The notes under the pieces are model-generated. The model was given only the letters and a program-made list of their open reading frames with translations, had not been told where the DNA came from and made no database searches. Made by a program: the position numbers and the translations under genes. Positions 45,593 through 53,774 of a DNA stretch of 64,000 bases are shown piece by piece; the first letter of the stretch is position 1, and each line of letters begins with the position of its first letter. This DNA comes from Martinezella tropici (GTDB taxonomy: Bacteria; Pseudomonadota; Alphaproteobacteria; Rhizobiales; Rhizobiaceae): NCBI GenBank assembly GCA_000799755.1, contig JUHI01000008.1:124001-188000 (forward strand). Reading direction: 5' to 3'.

Positions 45593-46465
45593 ATGACGAG
45601 CATTTCCTCGATCTCATCGAGCAATTACTATCAATATCTGATGTCGCGTTCGACGGCGTCAACGGCTGACGATTCTGTCTCATCCCTGCTGTCCGACAGC
45701 TCCTCCGGCAATTCGTCCGACAGCTCTTCGGGAACCAGTTCCTCATCCTCTTCGGACGATTCCTCCCAGCTCGCTTCGGCGCAGCAGCTCGTCGCGCAGC
45801 TGATGAACATGATTCTTAATTTGCAGGCCGGGACCGGCAGCGATAGCTCGTCATCGGATTCCGACAGCAATTCCAGCAGTTCGACGTCGAGCACCCAGCA
45901 GGCTTCCGCAACCGGCAGCCAGGATAGCAATCTGAACAATCTGATCAGCTCCATGGACACCAATGGAGATGGTAGTGTCAGCGAAGCAGAGTTTGTCGCC
46001 GCCCGCCCGCAGGGCGTCAGCGAAACGCAGGCGGAGCAGCAGTTCCAGAGCTACGATACCAACAATACCGGCTCTCTCACCGATGCGCAGCTCGCCAAAG
46101 CCATGCAGGCCGGACATCACGGTCATGGCCACGGCCATCATGTCTCATCCGGCGGCCAGATGAGCGATGACGAGCTCTCGGCAGCGTTCTCCTCGATGGA
46201 TACGGACGGTGACGGCAGCGTCAGCGAATCCGAATTCGTCGCGGCCCGCCCGTCTGACGTCAGTGCGGATCAGGCAACTTCGCTGTTCAAGAGCCTCGAT
46301 ACCTCCGGTTCGGGCTCCTTGACGCAAAGCCAGTTCGAAGAGGCCATGAAGTCGCAGCAGTCGCAATTGCAGTCGCAGTCGCAGCAAACGCAGATACCGA
46401 GCTTCGGCAGCTTCTACTCGACCAATGAGCAGGATCTGACCACGAGCGATCTGCTGACGCTCTGA
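45593..46465 (+). CDS. Calsymin-like EF-hand calcium-binding protein
   Basis: 290 aa after GGAGG (45583-45587). Two homologous domains each carry two EF-hands: DTNGDGSVSEAEF (~121-133) with DTNNTGSLTDAQL (~154-166), and DTDGDGSVSESEF (~203-215) with DTSGSGSLTQSQF (~236-248). The first of each pair has a full set of Ca ligands; the second of each is of the Asn/Ser type. The N-terminal ~110 residues are Ser-rich (runs of S, D, G) and a His/Gly linker (HHGHGHGHH) joins the domains. R. etli CasA (calsymin) is a secreted protein with three such domains, active in symbiosis; no classical signal peptide is seen here. Role in plant interaction is inferred. Confidence 0.88.
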   Translation: MTSISSISSSNYYQYLMSRSTASTADDSVSSLLSDSSSGNSSDSSSGTSSSSSSDDSSQLASAQQLVAQLMNMILNLQAGTGSDSSSSDSDSNSSSSTSSTQQASATGSQDSNLNNLISSMDTNGDGSVSEAEFVAARPQGVSETQAEQQFQSYDTNNTGSLTDAQLAKAMQAGHHGHGHGHHVSSGGQMSDDELSAAFSSMDTDGDGSVSESEFVAARPSDVSADQATSLFKSLDTSGSGSLTQSQFEEAMKSQQSQLQSQSQQTQIPSFGSFYSTNEQDLTTSDLLTL

Positions 46466-46814
46466 TCGAGCGGAGGCGTTGCATTTGACCATGTGGAGTG
46501 CCGGCAATCCGGGCAGCAGAAGGTGAAGCTTCTGTGTCCGGGTGCGCCGGCCTTCTTTATTGCGCGGTGGGCAGCCTCCGGCTTTGAAAGAAAATTTGAA
46601 ACTGCCGCCGCAAAAGCGACGGAATTTGGCAAGCGCACCGTTCAATCCTTGTGACCATGTTTTTGATGTCGAAGGATGATACGCTGACCGAAATGCTGCG
46701 ATCCGATTGGCGCCCCTTGCCAGAACTTATGGCCACGCGGATTTGGCGGGCCGAAAGGCTGAAATCGGCGTCTCGTGCCGGTATCGCGGAAAACTGGAGC
46801 GGTGGCGATTGTCG
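46466..46814. other. Intergenic region before the ECF sigma gene
   Basis: No gene is supported over ~350 bp. The ECF gene frame is open from 46707 but the part before 46815 is not sigma-like. GGAAT (46621) and CGTT (46639) look like ECF promoter elements but are only 13 bp apart. Confidence 0.5.
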
Positions 46815-47387
46815 ATGAAGTGGGATCGCGCGCCCAAGAGTGGCGACCCGGATGAGGATTTGCTCGGTCGCATCGCCGCGGGCGACGTTCCGGCGATGCG
46901 CGTGATGATAACACGGCAGTCGCCGCGCATCATCGCAGTAGCGACCCGAATGCTTGGCGATGCGACCGAGGCCGAGGATGTGGCGCAGGAGACGTTCCTG
47001 CGCGTTTGGCGCAATGCCGGCGGCTGGCGCCAGCGCAACGCCCGCTTCAGCACGTGGGTGCATCGCGTGGCGATCAACCTTTGCTACGATCGCCTGCGCC
47101 GGCGCAAGGACGTGCTTGCCGAGCAGCCGCCCGATGTCGAGTATGAGGGGCCGGCGCCGGATGCGGGTTTGTTGAGCGAGGACGACCCGTCCAGGCGCGT
47201 GGAGCGAGCCATACAGATGATTGCGCCCCGGCAGCGCGAGGCAATCATCCTGGTTTACTATCAGGCGCTGTCGAATGCCGAGGCGGCTGAGATCATGGAC
47301 GTCAGCGTCGACGCACTGGAAAGCCTGCTAGCGCGCGGAAGGCGTTCGTTGCAGGTACTTTTGTTGAAGGAACAGGGCGATGGTTGA
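46815..47387 (+). CDS. ECF-type RNA polymerase sigma factor
   Basis: 190 aa from ATG 46815. Region 2 (~20-90: QSPRIIAVATRMLGDATEAE, then DVAQETFLRVWRNAGGW) binds the -10 element and core polymerase; region 4 (~130-185: IAPRQREAIILVYYQALSNA, then EAAEIMDVSVDALESLLARG) reads the -35. There is no C-terminal extension. The stop overlaps the next gene by 8 bp; that gene looks like the cognate anti-sigma factor. Stimulus is unknown, but the third gene of the operon resembles a metal sensor. Confidence 0.92.
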   Translation: MKWDRAPKSGDPDEDLLGRIAAGDVPAMRVMITRQSPRIIAVATRMLGDATEAEDVAQETFLRVWRNAGGWRQRNARFSTWVHRVAINLCYDRLRRRKDVLAEQPPDVEYEGPAPDAGLLSEDDPSRRVERAIQMIAPRQREAIILVYYQALSNAEAAEIMDVSVDALESLLARGRRSLQVLLLKEQGDG

Positions 47388-47832
47388 GAGTATCGCAGCT
47401 CAGATGAATGCCGAGCGGTTTGAAGCGCTGACTGCGGCCTATGGCGGCGATATTGCCCGGTGGCCGCAAGCCGAACGCGCGGCTGCGCGCGAGTTTGCCA
47501 AGAGCCCTGCAGCTGCCGAAGCGCTTGCGCACGCCGCCGATCTCGACGCTTTGCTCGACACCTATGTTGTGAAGCCCGGTGGAGCTGGGCTGGAAGGCCG
47601 AATTGTCGCAAAGCTCGTTCGCCGTCTGACGATTAGAAACTGGTTCCGTTTCGGTTCCGCGGGTATCGGCCTCGTAGGCGTCGGCATAGCCGGCGCGCTC
47701 GCCGGTAGCATTGCCATCGCCATCCTGGCCCCGAGCTTGACATCCGATACCTCGGTCGTTTCCGACGGAACCGCAACCATGTTCGGCGATATCGGGCCGG
47801 ATGCGGGTGTAGCGCAGCAGGACAGCCAATGA
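47380..47832 (+). CDS. Putative membrane anti-sigma factor
   Basis: 150 aa. An N-terminal cytoplasmic part (~1-85) contains AAYGGDIARWPQAERAAARE, a pattern common in alphaproteobacterial proteins behind ECF genes. One transmembrane segment (~88-113, GSAGIGLVGVGIAGALAGSI) is followed by a short periplasmic tail. The overlap with the sigma gene (47380-47387) and with the following gene (47829-47832) points to co-translation and to a role in holding the sigma factor inactive. Not verified. Confidence 0.65.
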   Translation: MVESIAAQMNAERFEALTAAYGGDIARWPQAERAAAREFAKSPAAAEALAHAADLDALLDTYVVKPGGAGLEGRIVAKLVRRLTIRNWFRFGSAGIGLVGVGIAGALAGSIAIAILAPSLTSDTSVVSDGTATMFGDIGPDAGVAQQDSQ

Positions 47833-48278
47833 CAGATCGCAGCTTTCGAATAGTGGTTATTTCCCTGCTGGTGCTGAACATCTTCCTGATAGGGGCGCTG
47901 GCTGGGGGCGGGCTGACGTGGATACGCAAGACCCAGGCCGGGGTTGGCATGATGCCGCTTGCCGGCGAGCAACTGCCTTCCGCCCAGAAGAAGGCTTTGC
48001 GCGCCGCGCTCAACGAGGCGCGCAAGGGCGAGCGGCAGATCATTCTCGACGCGCAGCAGGCAAAGATCGATGCCGCCTCCATTCTCGGGCAGCCGACGCT
48101 CGACAAGGAAGCGCTTTCGGCTGCGCTGGCGAGGGCGCGCGATGGCGATGTCGCCGTGAGAGCAAAGCTCGAACAGCGCGCGGTCGATTTTGCCGCAACG
48201 CTCTCCTACGACGAACGCCGGGCGCTGGCCGAGAGCTTGGTTCGCCGCAGCATGCCGAGGGCCGCTGCCATAAAATGA
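47829..48278 (+). CDS. Periplasmic heavy-metal-sensor-type (CnrR/CpxP-like) protein
   Basis: 149 aa. A single N-terminal membrane anchor (~7-30, RIVVISLLVLNIFLIGALAG) is followed by a helical periplasmic domain with the CnrX/ZraP-type pattern (LPSAQKKALRAALNEARKGE; SYDERRALAESLVRRSM). ZraP/CpxP relatives bind metals or misfolded protein. Last of three overlapping genes with the sigma factor, it may pass an envelope signal to the anti-sigma factor (inference). Confidence 0.72.
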   Translation: MTDRSFRIVVISLLVLNIFLIGALAGGGLTWIRKTQAGVGMMPLAGEQLPSAQKKALRAALNEARKGERQIILDAQQAKIDAASILGQPTLDKEALSAALARARDGDVAVRAKLEQRAVDFAATLSYDERRALAESLVRRSMPRAAAIK

Positions 48279-48353
48279 TCACACTTGCCGAGCGACGGAT
48301 CGAAGCCACCTCTGCGTTAAAGGAGCGTGTTCGATGCAGGAGTTGGCAAGACC

Positions 48354-49895
48354 ATGGCTCAGCAATCCAATGACGTTTATGCCGCGCTCGCTCTTTCTCG
48401 TTTTGGGTTAGGGGCAGACCATAACGGCACGACCGCGATCGCATCCGATCCGCGCGGTGCGTTGCTGGAAGAAATCACCGAGCGCTTCGTTCCGGTTCCG
48501 GTCGGGGCGCAGCTGCAATCCACAGCCGATCTCCTCGTTTCTCTCTACGCGTTCCAGGAACAGCGCAAGGAGGCGAGGCAGCAGGCCGTGACCGCCGTCG
48601 CCGCCACGCCGCAGGACAAGCCGATGCAGGGTCCGCAGCAGCCGCAGAAGCCTGCGGCGCAGCCTTCCGGGACCATGGCGGGCCAGGCGGCCAATCAAGG
48701 CATGGCTGCCCAGCCCAACAATCAGATGATGGCGGCCGCGATCGGCAAGGTGGTCGAGAAGGTTGAAAAGCCGCAGATGCCCTATCTGCCGCAGCAGGTT
48801 CTGCTGGCCGAGGTGGATGCCCGCTTCAACGGTACGATACGGCAGCCATTGATCGGCTTCGGCGAACGGCTCGCCATGTTCTGGGCCAACCATTTCTCCG
48901 TTGCCATCTCCAAGGGCGAGGAGGTGCATATCGTTGCCGGCGCCTTTGAGCGCGAAGCGATCCGGCCGCATGTCTTCGGGCGGTTCGCCGACATGCTGCT
49001 CGCTGTCGAAACCCATCCGGCCATGCTCGGCTATCTCGACAATCAGCAATCGATCGGGCCGAACTCCAAGGCTAATGCCAACAAGAAGCGCGGTCTCAAC
49101 GAGAACCTTGCCCGCGAGACGCTGGAACTCCACACGCTCGGCGTCAATGGCGGCTATACGCAGACCGACGTGACAACGCTCGCCAAAATCATCACCGGCT
49201 GGACGGTGGCGCGCGCCGAAGGCAAGCTCGGCACGCCCGGCACTTTCGTTTTTAACGCCGGCGCACACGAACCTGGCGACCAGACGCTACTCGGCCTCAC
49301 CTACGCCGACAATGGTGTGGGGCAGGGGCGGGAAGCGTTGCGCGATCTCGCCCGCCACCCGGCAACCGCGCAGCACATCGCCACCAAGCTCGTCCGGCAT
49401 TTCGTTGCCGACACGCCGCCGCCGGGACTTGTGCAGACCGTTGCGGCGACCTTCAGCAAGACGGATGGCGATCTGTCGGCCGTCTATCGGGCGCTTGTCG
49501 GCTCCGAGGATGCCTGGAACCCGACATTGTCGAAGGTTCGCTCACCGCTGGAATTCATGACCGCGCTTTTGCGGGCAAGCGGCGAGACGCCGAAGCCGAA
49601 CGTCATTCTCGGCGCCTTGACCGCCATGGGGCAGCCCTTCTGGGCGCCAGCCGGCCCGAATGGCTTTGCCGACACCGTCGATCTCTGGGCCTCCAGCGAA
49701 AGCCTCAGCATGCGCATGGATGTCGCCAATATGATTGCGAATGCCGTGCCGCCCCAGGTCGATCCGCGTCGCTTCGTTTCCGACAGCCTGGGGCCGCTTC
49801 TCTCGAAGGAAACGCTGCAGGCGGTATCGCGTGCGGAGACCCGTAACCAGGGTCTGACGATCGCTTATCTTTCCCCCGAATTTCAAAGGCGTTGA
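48354..49895 (+). CDS. DUF1800-family protein
   Basis: 513 aa from ATG 48354 (a GTG at 48327 is possible but too close to its AAGGAG). ALALSRFGLGADHNG is the typical DUF1800 start. A Gln/Pro/Ala-rich insert (~75-135) interrupts the N-terminal part. LGYLDNQQSIGPNS, GLNENLARETLELHTLGVNG and FVFNAGAHEPGDQTLLG are the conserved blocks. DUF1800 proteins nearly always pair with a DUF1501 protein, as here (next gene, 4-base overlap region). The activity of the pair is not established. Confidence 0.85.
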   Translation: MAQQSNDVYAALALSRFGLGADHNGTTAIASDPRGALLEEITERFVPVPVGAQLQSTADLLVSLYAFQEQRKEARQQAVTAVAATPQDKPMQGPQQPQKPAAQPSGTMAGQAANQGMAAQPNNQMMAAAIGKVVEKVEKPQMPYLPQQVLLAEVDARFNGTIRQPLIGFGERLAMFWANHFSVAISKGEEVHIVAGAFEREAIRPHVFGRFADMLLAVETHPAMLGYLDNQQSIGPNSKANANKKRGLNENLARETLELHTLGVNGGYTQTDVTTLAKIITGWTVARAEGKLGTPGTFVFNAGAHEPGDQTLLGLTYADNGVGQGREALRDLARHPATAQHIATKLVRHFVADTPPPGLVQTVAATFSKTDGDLSAVYRALVGSEDAWNPTLSKVRSPLEFMTALLRASGETPKPNVILGALTAMGQPFWAPAGPNGFADTVDLWASSESLSMRMDVANMIANAVPPQVDPRRFVSDSLGPLLSKETLQAVSRAETRNQGLTIAYLSPEFQRR

Positions 49896-49897
49896 CC

Positions 49898-51118
49898 ATG
49901 ACCTGCGAACTCATGACCCCCACCCGTCGTGCCGTACTCGGTGCCTCAGGCGCCTTGTTTGCCTGGGCCTTCATCCCGCGCTTCGCCTACGCCGCCGGCG
50001 GCCGCGACCCGCGCTTCATCACCATCATCCTGCGCGGCGCGCTCGATGGCCTGACGGCCGTGCCACCGGTCGGCGATCCTGATTATGCGGCGCTAAGGCA
50101 AGCGATTGCCATGACGACGAGCGGCCCTGAGGCGGCTCTTCCGCTCGACAGCTTCTTTGCGCTGCATCCGTCGATGCCGAATTTCAACAGGCTTTATCGG
50201 GCAGGGCAGGCGGCAGTCGTGCATGCCAGCGCGACACCCTATCGCGACCGGTCGCATTTCGACGGGCAGGACGTGCTCGAGTCCGGCTACGAAATGCCCG
50301 GCCGCGTCGATTCAGGCTGGTTGAACCGGATGCTGGAAGGCCTGCCGAAGGGCGAGAAGGTTTCGCCCGGCGCATCGGAGATCCGCGGATTGTCCGTCGG
50401 CGCCAACGCGCCGCTCGTCATTCGCGGCAAGGCGCCGGTGCTGGGTTGGTCGCCATCCAATCTGCAGCCGGTCAGCGACGACCTGCCCCCGAGGCTGATG
50501 GATCTTTACAATCACACTGATCCGCTCTTTGCGAAAATCCTTGCCGAGGGTATCTCGACCGGCAAGATTGCCGCCGGCCTCGACGTCAAGGCAAGGGGCG
50601 GCCCCGGCGATCCCACGGGAATGGAGCAGATGGCGAGAGGCGCTGCCCGCCTGCTGGCGCAGGATGACGGCCCCCGCGTTGCAGCGCTTGCCTTCGAAGG
50701 GTGGGACACCCATGCGGGCGAAGTGGATCGGCTGAACAAGCTTCTCGTCGGGCTCGACAATTCCTTTGCCGCGTTCCAGCAGGAGCTTGGTCCAGCCTGG
50801 AAGGATACTGCGATCTTCGTTGCGACCGAATTCGGCCGCACGGCGCAGGTCAACGGCACGCAGGGCACGGACCACGGCACCGGAACGACGGCCTTCCTCG
50901 CCGGCGGCGCGATCAAGGGTGGCCGGGTGATTGCCGATTGGCCCGGCCTCAAGCAGGCGCAATTGCGCGATGGCCGCGATCTTGCCGCCACCACGGATCT
51001 GCGCGCCGTCGTCAAGGGTATCGCGGTCGATCTGCTTGGCGCATCGCCAGCCGTCTTGACGCGCGATGTCTTCCCCGGCTCAGATCACGTCCTGCCAATG
51101 AAGGGACTGATCGTCTGA
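49898..51118 (+). CDS. DUF1501-family protein with Tat signal
   Basis: 406 aa from ATG 49898 (TTG 49892 is in frame). A Tat-type signal (TPTRRAVLGASGALFAWAFI, ending AYA-AG) directs it folded to the periplasm. The body belongs to the alkaline-phosphatase/sulfatase superfamily branch DUF1501 (FITIILRGALDGLTAVPPVG; FALHPSMPNFNRLYRAGQAA; TEFGRTAQVNGTQGTDHG). The TEFGR...GTDHG block is the usual metal-site segment. It is paired with DUF1800 upstream; substrate unknown. Confidence 0.87.
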   Translation: MTCELMTPTRRAVLGASGALFAWAFIPRFAYAAGGRDPRFITIILRGALDGLTAVPPVGDPDYAALRQAIAMTTSGPEAALPLDSFFALHPSMPNFNRLYRAGQAAVVHASATPYRDRSHFDGQDVLESGYEMPGRVDSGWLNRMLEGLPKGEKVSPGASEIRGLSVGANAPLVIRGKAPVLGWSPSNLQPVSDDLPPRLMDLYNHTDPLFAKILAEGISTGKIAAGLDVKARGGPGDPTGMEQMARGAARLLAQDDGPRVAALAFEGWDTHAGEVDRLNKLLVGLDNSFAAFQQELGPAWKDTAIFVATEFGRTAQVNGTQGTDHGTGTTAFLAGGAIKGGRVIADWPGLKQAQLRDGRDLAATTDLRAVVKGIAVDLLGASPAVLTRDVFPGSDHVLPMKGLIV

Positions 51119-51259
51119 CCGATGTAGTGGTGGCCCGGAAGCAAGGGCCATTTTCCATCGATCGGGATTGCCGGGCGACGAAACTGATGCATAAATCCTC
51201 GGCAGTGACCGGGCAGGGGGCGATGACGCCCCGCATGCGCCGGTCTGTGTGGGGGTGAC

Positions 51260-51607
51260 ATGATCATTCGTTCCTGGCGAGCCGTTGCCGGCTCTGACGA
51301 GGTGCTGGCAGCCTATGCAAGGCATCTCGAGACGACCACCTTTGTCGAAATGGCGCGCCTTCCCGGCCATCTCGGAGCAACGCTTGCCCGCAAGGTGCGG
51401 GGGACTGACAACGAGCTGGTGGTCATGAGCTTTTGGGCCGATATGGCCTCCGCCGGTCACTTCGGCAAGGGCGCTTTCGACGATGCGGTGGTGAAGCCGA
51501 GCACGCAGAAGCTTTTGCGCTCCTTCGAGTTGAAGGTCGAGTACTTTGAAACTGTGGTTTCGACCGGGCTTGTGTCAGGTCACGATAGTCCCATTGGCGA
51601 CGAGTAG
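51260..51607 (+). CDS. Antibiotic-biosynthesis-monooxygenase-type (ABM) small protein
   Basis: 115 aa. The ferredoxin-like ABM fold is suggested by MIIRSWRAVAGSDEVLAAYA, LPGHLGATLARKV and ELVVMSFWADMASAGHFGKG. Family members include heme-cleaving and quinone-oxidising enzymes and also stress-response proteins with unknown substrates. ATG 51260 follows GGGGGTGAC. It stands 140 bp behind the DUF1501 gene and may belong to the same regulon. Confidence 0.72.
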   Translation: MIIRSWRAVAGSDEVLAAYARHLETTTFVEMARLPGHLGATLARKVRGTDNELVVMSFWADMASAGHFGKGAFDDAVVKPSTQKLLRSFELKVEYFETVVSTGLVSGHDSPIGDE

Positions 51608-51689
51608 GGCTGGCAGGCTCGTTTATGTCATTGCTATGGAAACCAGTAGCTACTGGGCTGGATGACGCCAAATGTGGCTGCGGGCGAAA

Positions 51690-52883
51690 TCACCTAAGAG
51701 CCGCATGTGGCGGAACTGCGCCGCTGCGGCTTTCGCGTGCTGCTGAGAGGATGGCGACCACGCAGGCCAGGGCGAGCGCGAAGGCGCCGAGCACCGGCAG
51801 GCTGCGATAGCCATATCCGCCTTCGAGCAGAGCAGCGCCGACGATTGCTGCGATCGCAATGCCGATATTGAATCCTGATGGGATGAGCGAGGAAGCAAGG
51901 CTCGGCGCATCGGCCGTCCACATCAGAATGCGCGCCTGGATCGGGGTGCCGATGGCGAAATTGAGAGCACCCCAGACGAAAATCGTCACGGCCATCAGCA
52001 GGGGATAGGGGCTGACGAGGTAGAGGACGACAAGGACCGCAGCCTGGACAGCGAGCATGACGATTAGCGATGGCATCAGCTTCCAGTCCGACAGTCGGCC
52101 CCCAATGAAAACGCCCAGTGTCGCTCCGATGCCGTTGAGTAGCAGCATCCATGGAATAAACATGGCATCAAGGCCGGTCACTTCGCGCAAAAGCGGCGTT
52201 ATGTAGGTGAACGGCACCATTTGCCCGATCATCAAGGCGAGCATCATGATGAGGGACGTCCAGACCTGCTGGCGGCCGAGAACGCGCACTTCGCGACTGA
52301 AATGGCCGGATTGCTGAGGGTCTGCTTTCGTCGGCGGGATCAATATCCATATCGCAGCCAGGGCGAGGATGCCGACCAGGGTCATTGCCCAAAATGTCGT
52401 CCGCCATCCCCAAAACCCGCCGATCGCGGCACCGACAGGGACGCCGATGACATTCGAGACCGTCAAGCCCGCAAGGATCACGGAGACGGCGCGCCCGCGA
52501 AACGCCTGCGGTACGAGGCCGATCGCAACCACCATGGCAATGCCGAAATAGGCACCATGGGCGATGGCGGTCGCAATGCGAAAGAGAAGCATGGTAGCAA
52601 AGTTGGGCGCGAGCGCGCAGGCGATCTGCCCCAGGCAAAAGGCGACGGTCAGGGCGAGCAGAATGGTACGGCGTGAAACCCGCCGCGTCGCCATAGTCAA
52701 GAACGGTCCGCCGAGTGCAATTCCCAGCGCATAGCCGGAAACCAGATAGCCGGCGAAAGGGATCGAGACACCCAAGCCCTGAGCCACATCCGGGAGAATA
52801 CCCGCGATGACGAACTCGGTCGTGCCGAACGCGAAGGCGGCCAGAAACAAAGCAAACAAGGGGAGGGGCAAATCCGACTCCAT
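51690..52883 (-). CDS. MFS transporter, DHA1 (AraJ/PbuE-like) branch
   Basis: 397 aa with twelve hydrophobic segments; the first (FALFLAAFAFGTTEFVIAGI) carries the GTTEF motif of DHA1 drug/sugar efflux proteins. MVVAIGLVPQAFRGRAVSVI, with AGLTVSNVIGVPVG, is motif C-like. It would export small molecules with proton antiport. Its start is ATG 52883; the upstream ribosome site is weak. Substrate unknown; there is no adjacent regulator except ansR. Confidence 0.88.
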   Translation of the reverse strand: MESDLPLPLFALFLAAFAFGTTEFVIAGILPDVAQGLGVSIPFAGYLVSGYALGIALGGPFLTMATRRVSRRTILLALTVAFCLGQIACALAPNFATMLLFRIATAIAHGAYFGIAMVVAIGLVPQAFRGRAVSVILAGLTVSNVIGVPVGAAIGGFWGWRTTFWAMTLVGILALAAIWILIPPTKADPQQSGHFSREVRVLGRQQVWTSLIMMLALMIGQMVPFTYITPLLREVTGLDAMFIPWMLLLNGIGATLGVFIGGRLSDWKLMPSLIVMLAVQAAVLVVLYLVSPYPLLMAVTIFVWGALNFAIGTPIQARILMWTADAPSLASSLIPSGFNIGIAIAAIVGAALLEGGYGYRSLPVLGAFALALACVVAILSAARESRSGAVPPHAALR

Positions 52884-53060
52884 ATAAAGAGATAAGGATT
52901 TCTTTATATCTCCGCGGGCCGGACATCAAGTGCAAGTTGTCGCCGATGCCGTTCTCCATATCGAGCCGGGTCGTTTCGTATGGTGTCGAACCGGGCGAAC
53001 ATGCACCATTTCGCCGTCAGATCCTTGACAAGCGAAGCATGTTTGTGAAGTTTGACCGTC

Positions 53061-53774
53061 ATGAGTGAGGTGGCTGATTGGTTATCTTATACAAGTCCGA
53101 TCAGTCGGAAAAATGCTGCCGAGGCAGTGTTTGAGGATATTCGTTCGGCAATTACTTCAGGACGGTTGGCGGTCGGGATACGGCTGCCCGCCGAATCGCA
53201 GCTTGCCGCGCACTATGGCGTAAGCCGCCCGATTATCCGCGAAGCGCTCCGTTCGCTACAGACACTCGGCCTTACCCAGACCCGTACCGGCAGCGGCACC
53301 TATGTCATCACATCGACGCCAGGCCCGGAGCTGCGTTACGGCGGCTATTCGGCGCGTGATCTGATCGAGGCGCGTCCCTTCATCGAGGTTCCGGCAGCCG
53401 GCTGGGCGGCGCTGCGGCGAACGGAGCAGCAATTGACGCGCCTGTTCGAGCTTTGCGATCGAATGGATCGGGAAGAAGACCCTTTGAAGTGGGTGGGTCT
53501 GGATTCGGAATTCCACTCCATGATTGCCGAATCCTCGGGAAATGCTGTCTTTGCGAAGATCGTTTCCGACGCTCGCGATGCACTGATGCGCCAATCGGAG
53601 CTGGTGAACATGATGGCGCAGCGACGCGTGGCCTCGAATGTCGAGCACCGCCGCATCGTCGAAGCGATTGCGGCGGGACAAGAGCAGGAGGCCATCGCGG
53701 CGATGGAAGCTCATCTCGGTCAGGTGAAGCGCGTGGTGACCACGATCATCGGCGAGGACCAGCCGCAGCGTTGA
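53061..53774 (+). CDS. ansR: GntR/FadR-type regulator of the asparagine genes
   Basis: 237 aa from ATG 53061 (TTG 53052 is also open). The GntR winged helix-turn-helix (SGRLAVGIRLPAESQLAAHY; GVSRPIIREALRSLQTLGLT) is followed by an FCD ligand domain (~90-230; LDSEFHSMIAESSGNAVFAK). It is convergent with ansB; the two genes overlap at their ends by 29 bp. R. etli AnsR represses ansPAB; two identical 15-bp elements between ansB and ansP (55214-55228 and 55310-55324) are the likely binding sites. Confidence 0.85.
   Translation: MSEVADWLSYTSPISRKNAAEAVFEDIRSAITSGRLAVGIRLPAESQLAAHYGVSRPIIREALRSLQTLGLTQTRTGSGTYVITSTPGPELRYGGYSARDLIEARPFIEVPAAGWAALRRTEQQLTRLFELCDRMDREEDPLKWVGLDSEFHSMIAESSGNAVFAKIVSDARDALMRQSELVNMMAQRRVASNVEHRRIVEAIAAGQEQEAIAAMEAHLGQVKRVVTTIIGEDQPQR

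Noticed and set aside
46621..46642. GGAAT...CGTT resembling an ECF or EcfG-type promoter
   Set aside because: The spacer is 13 bp; known promoters of this kind need about 16-17 bp.
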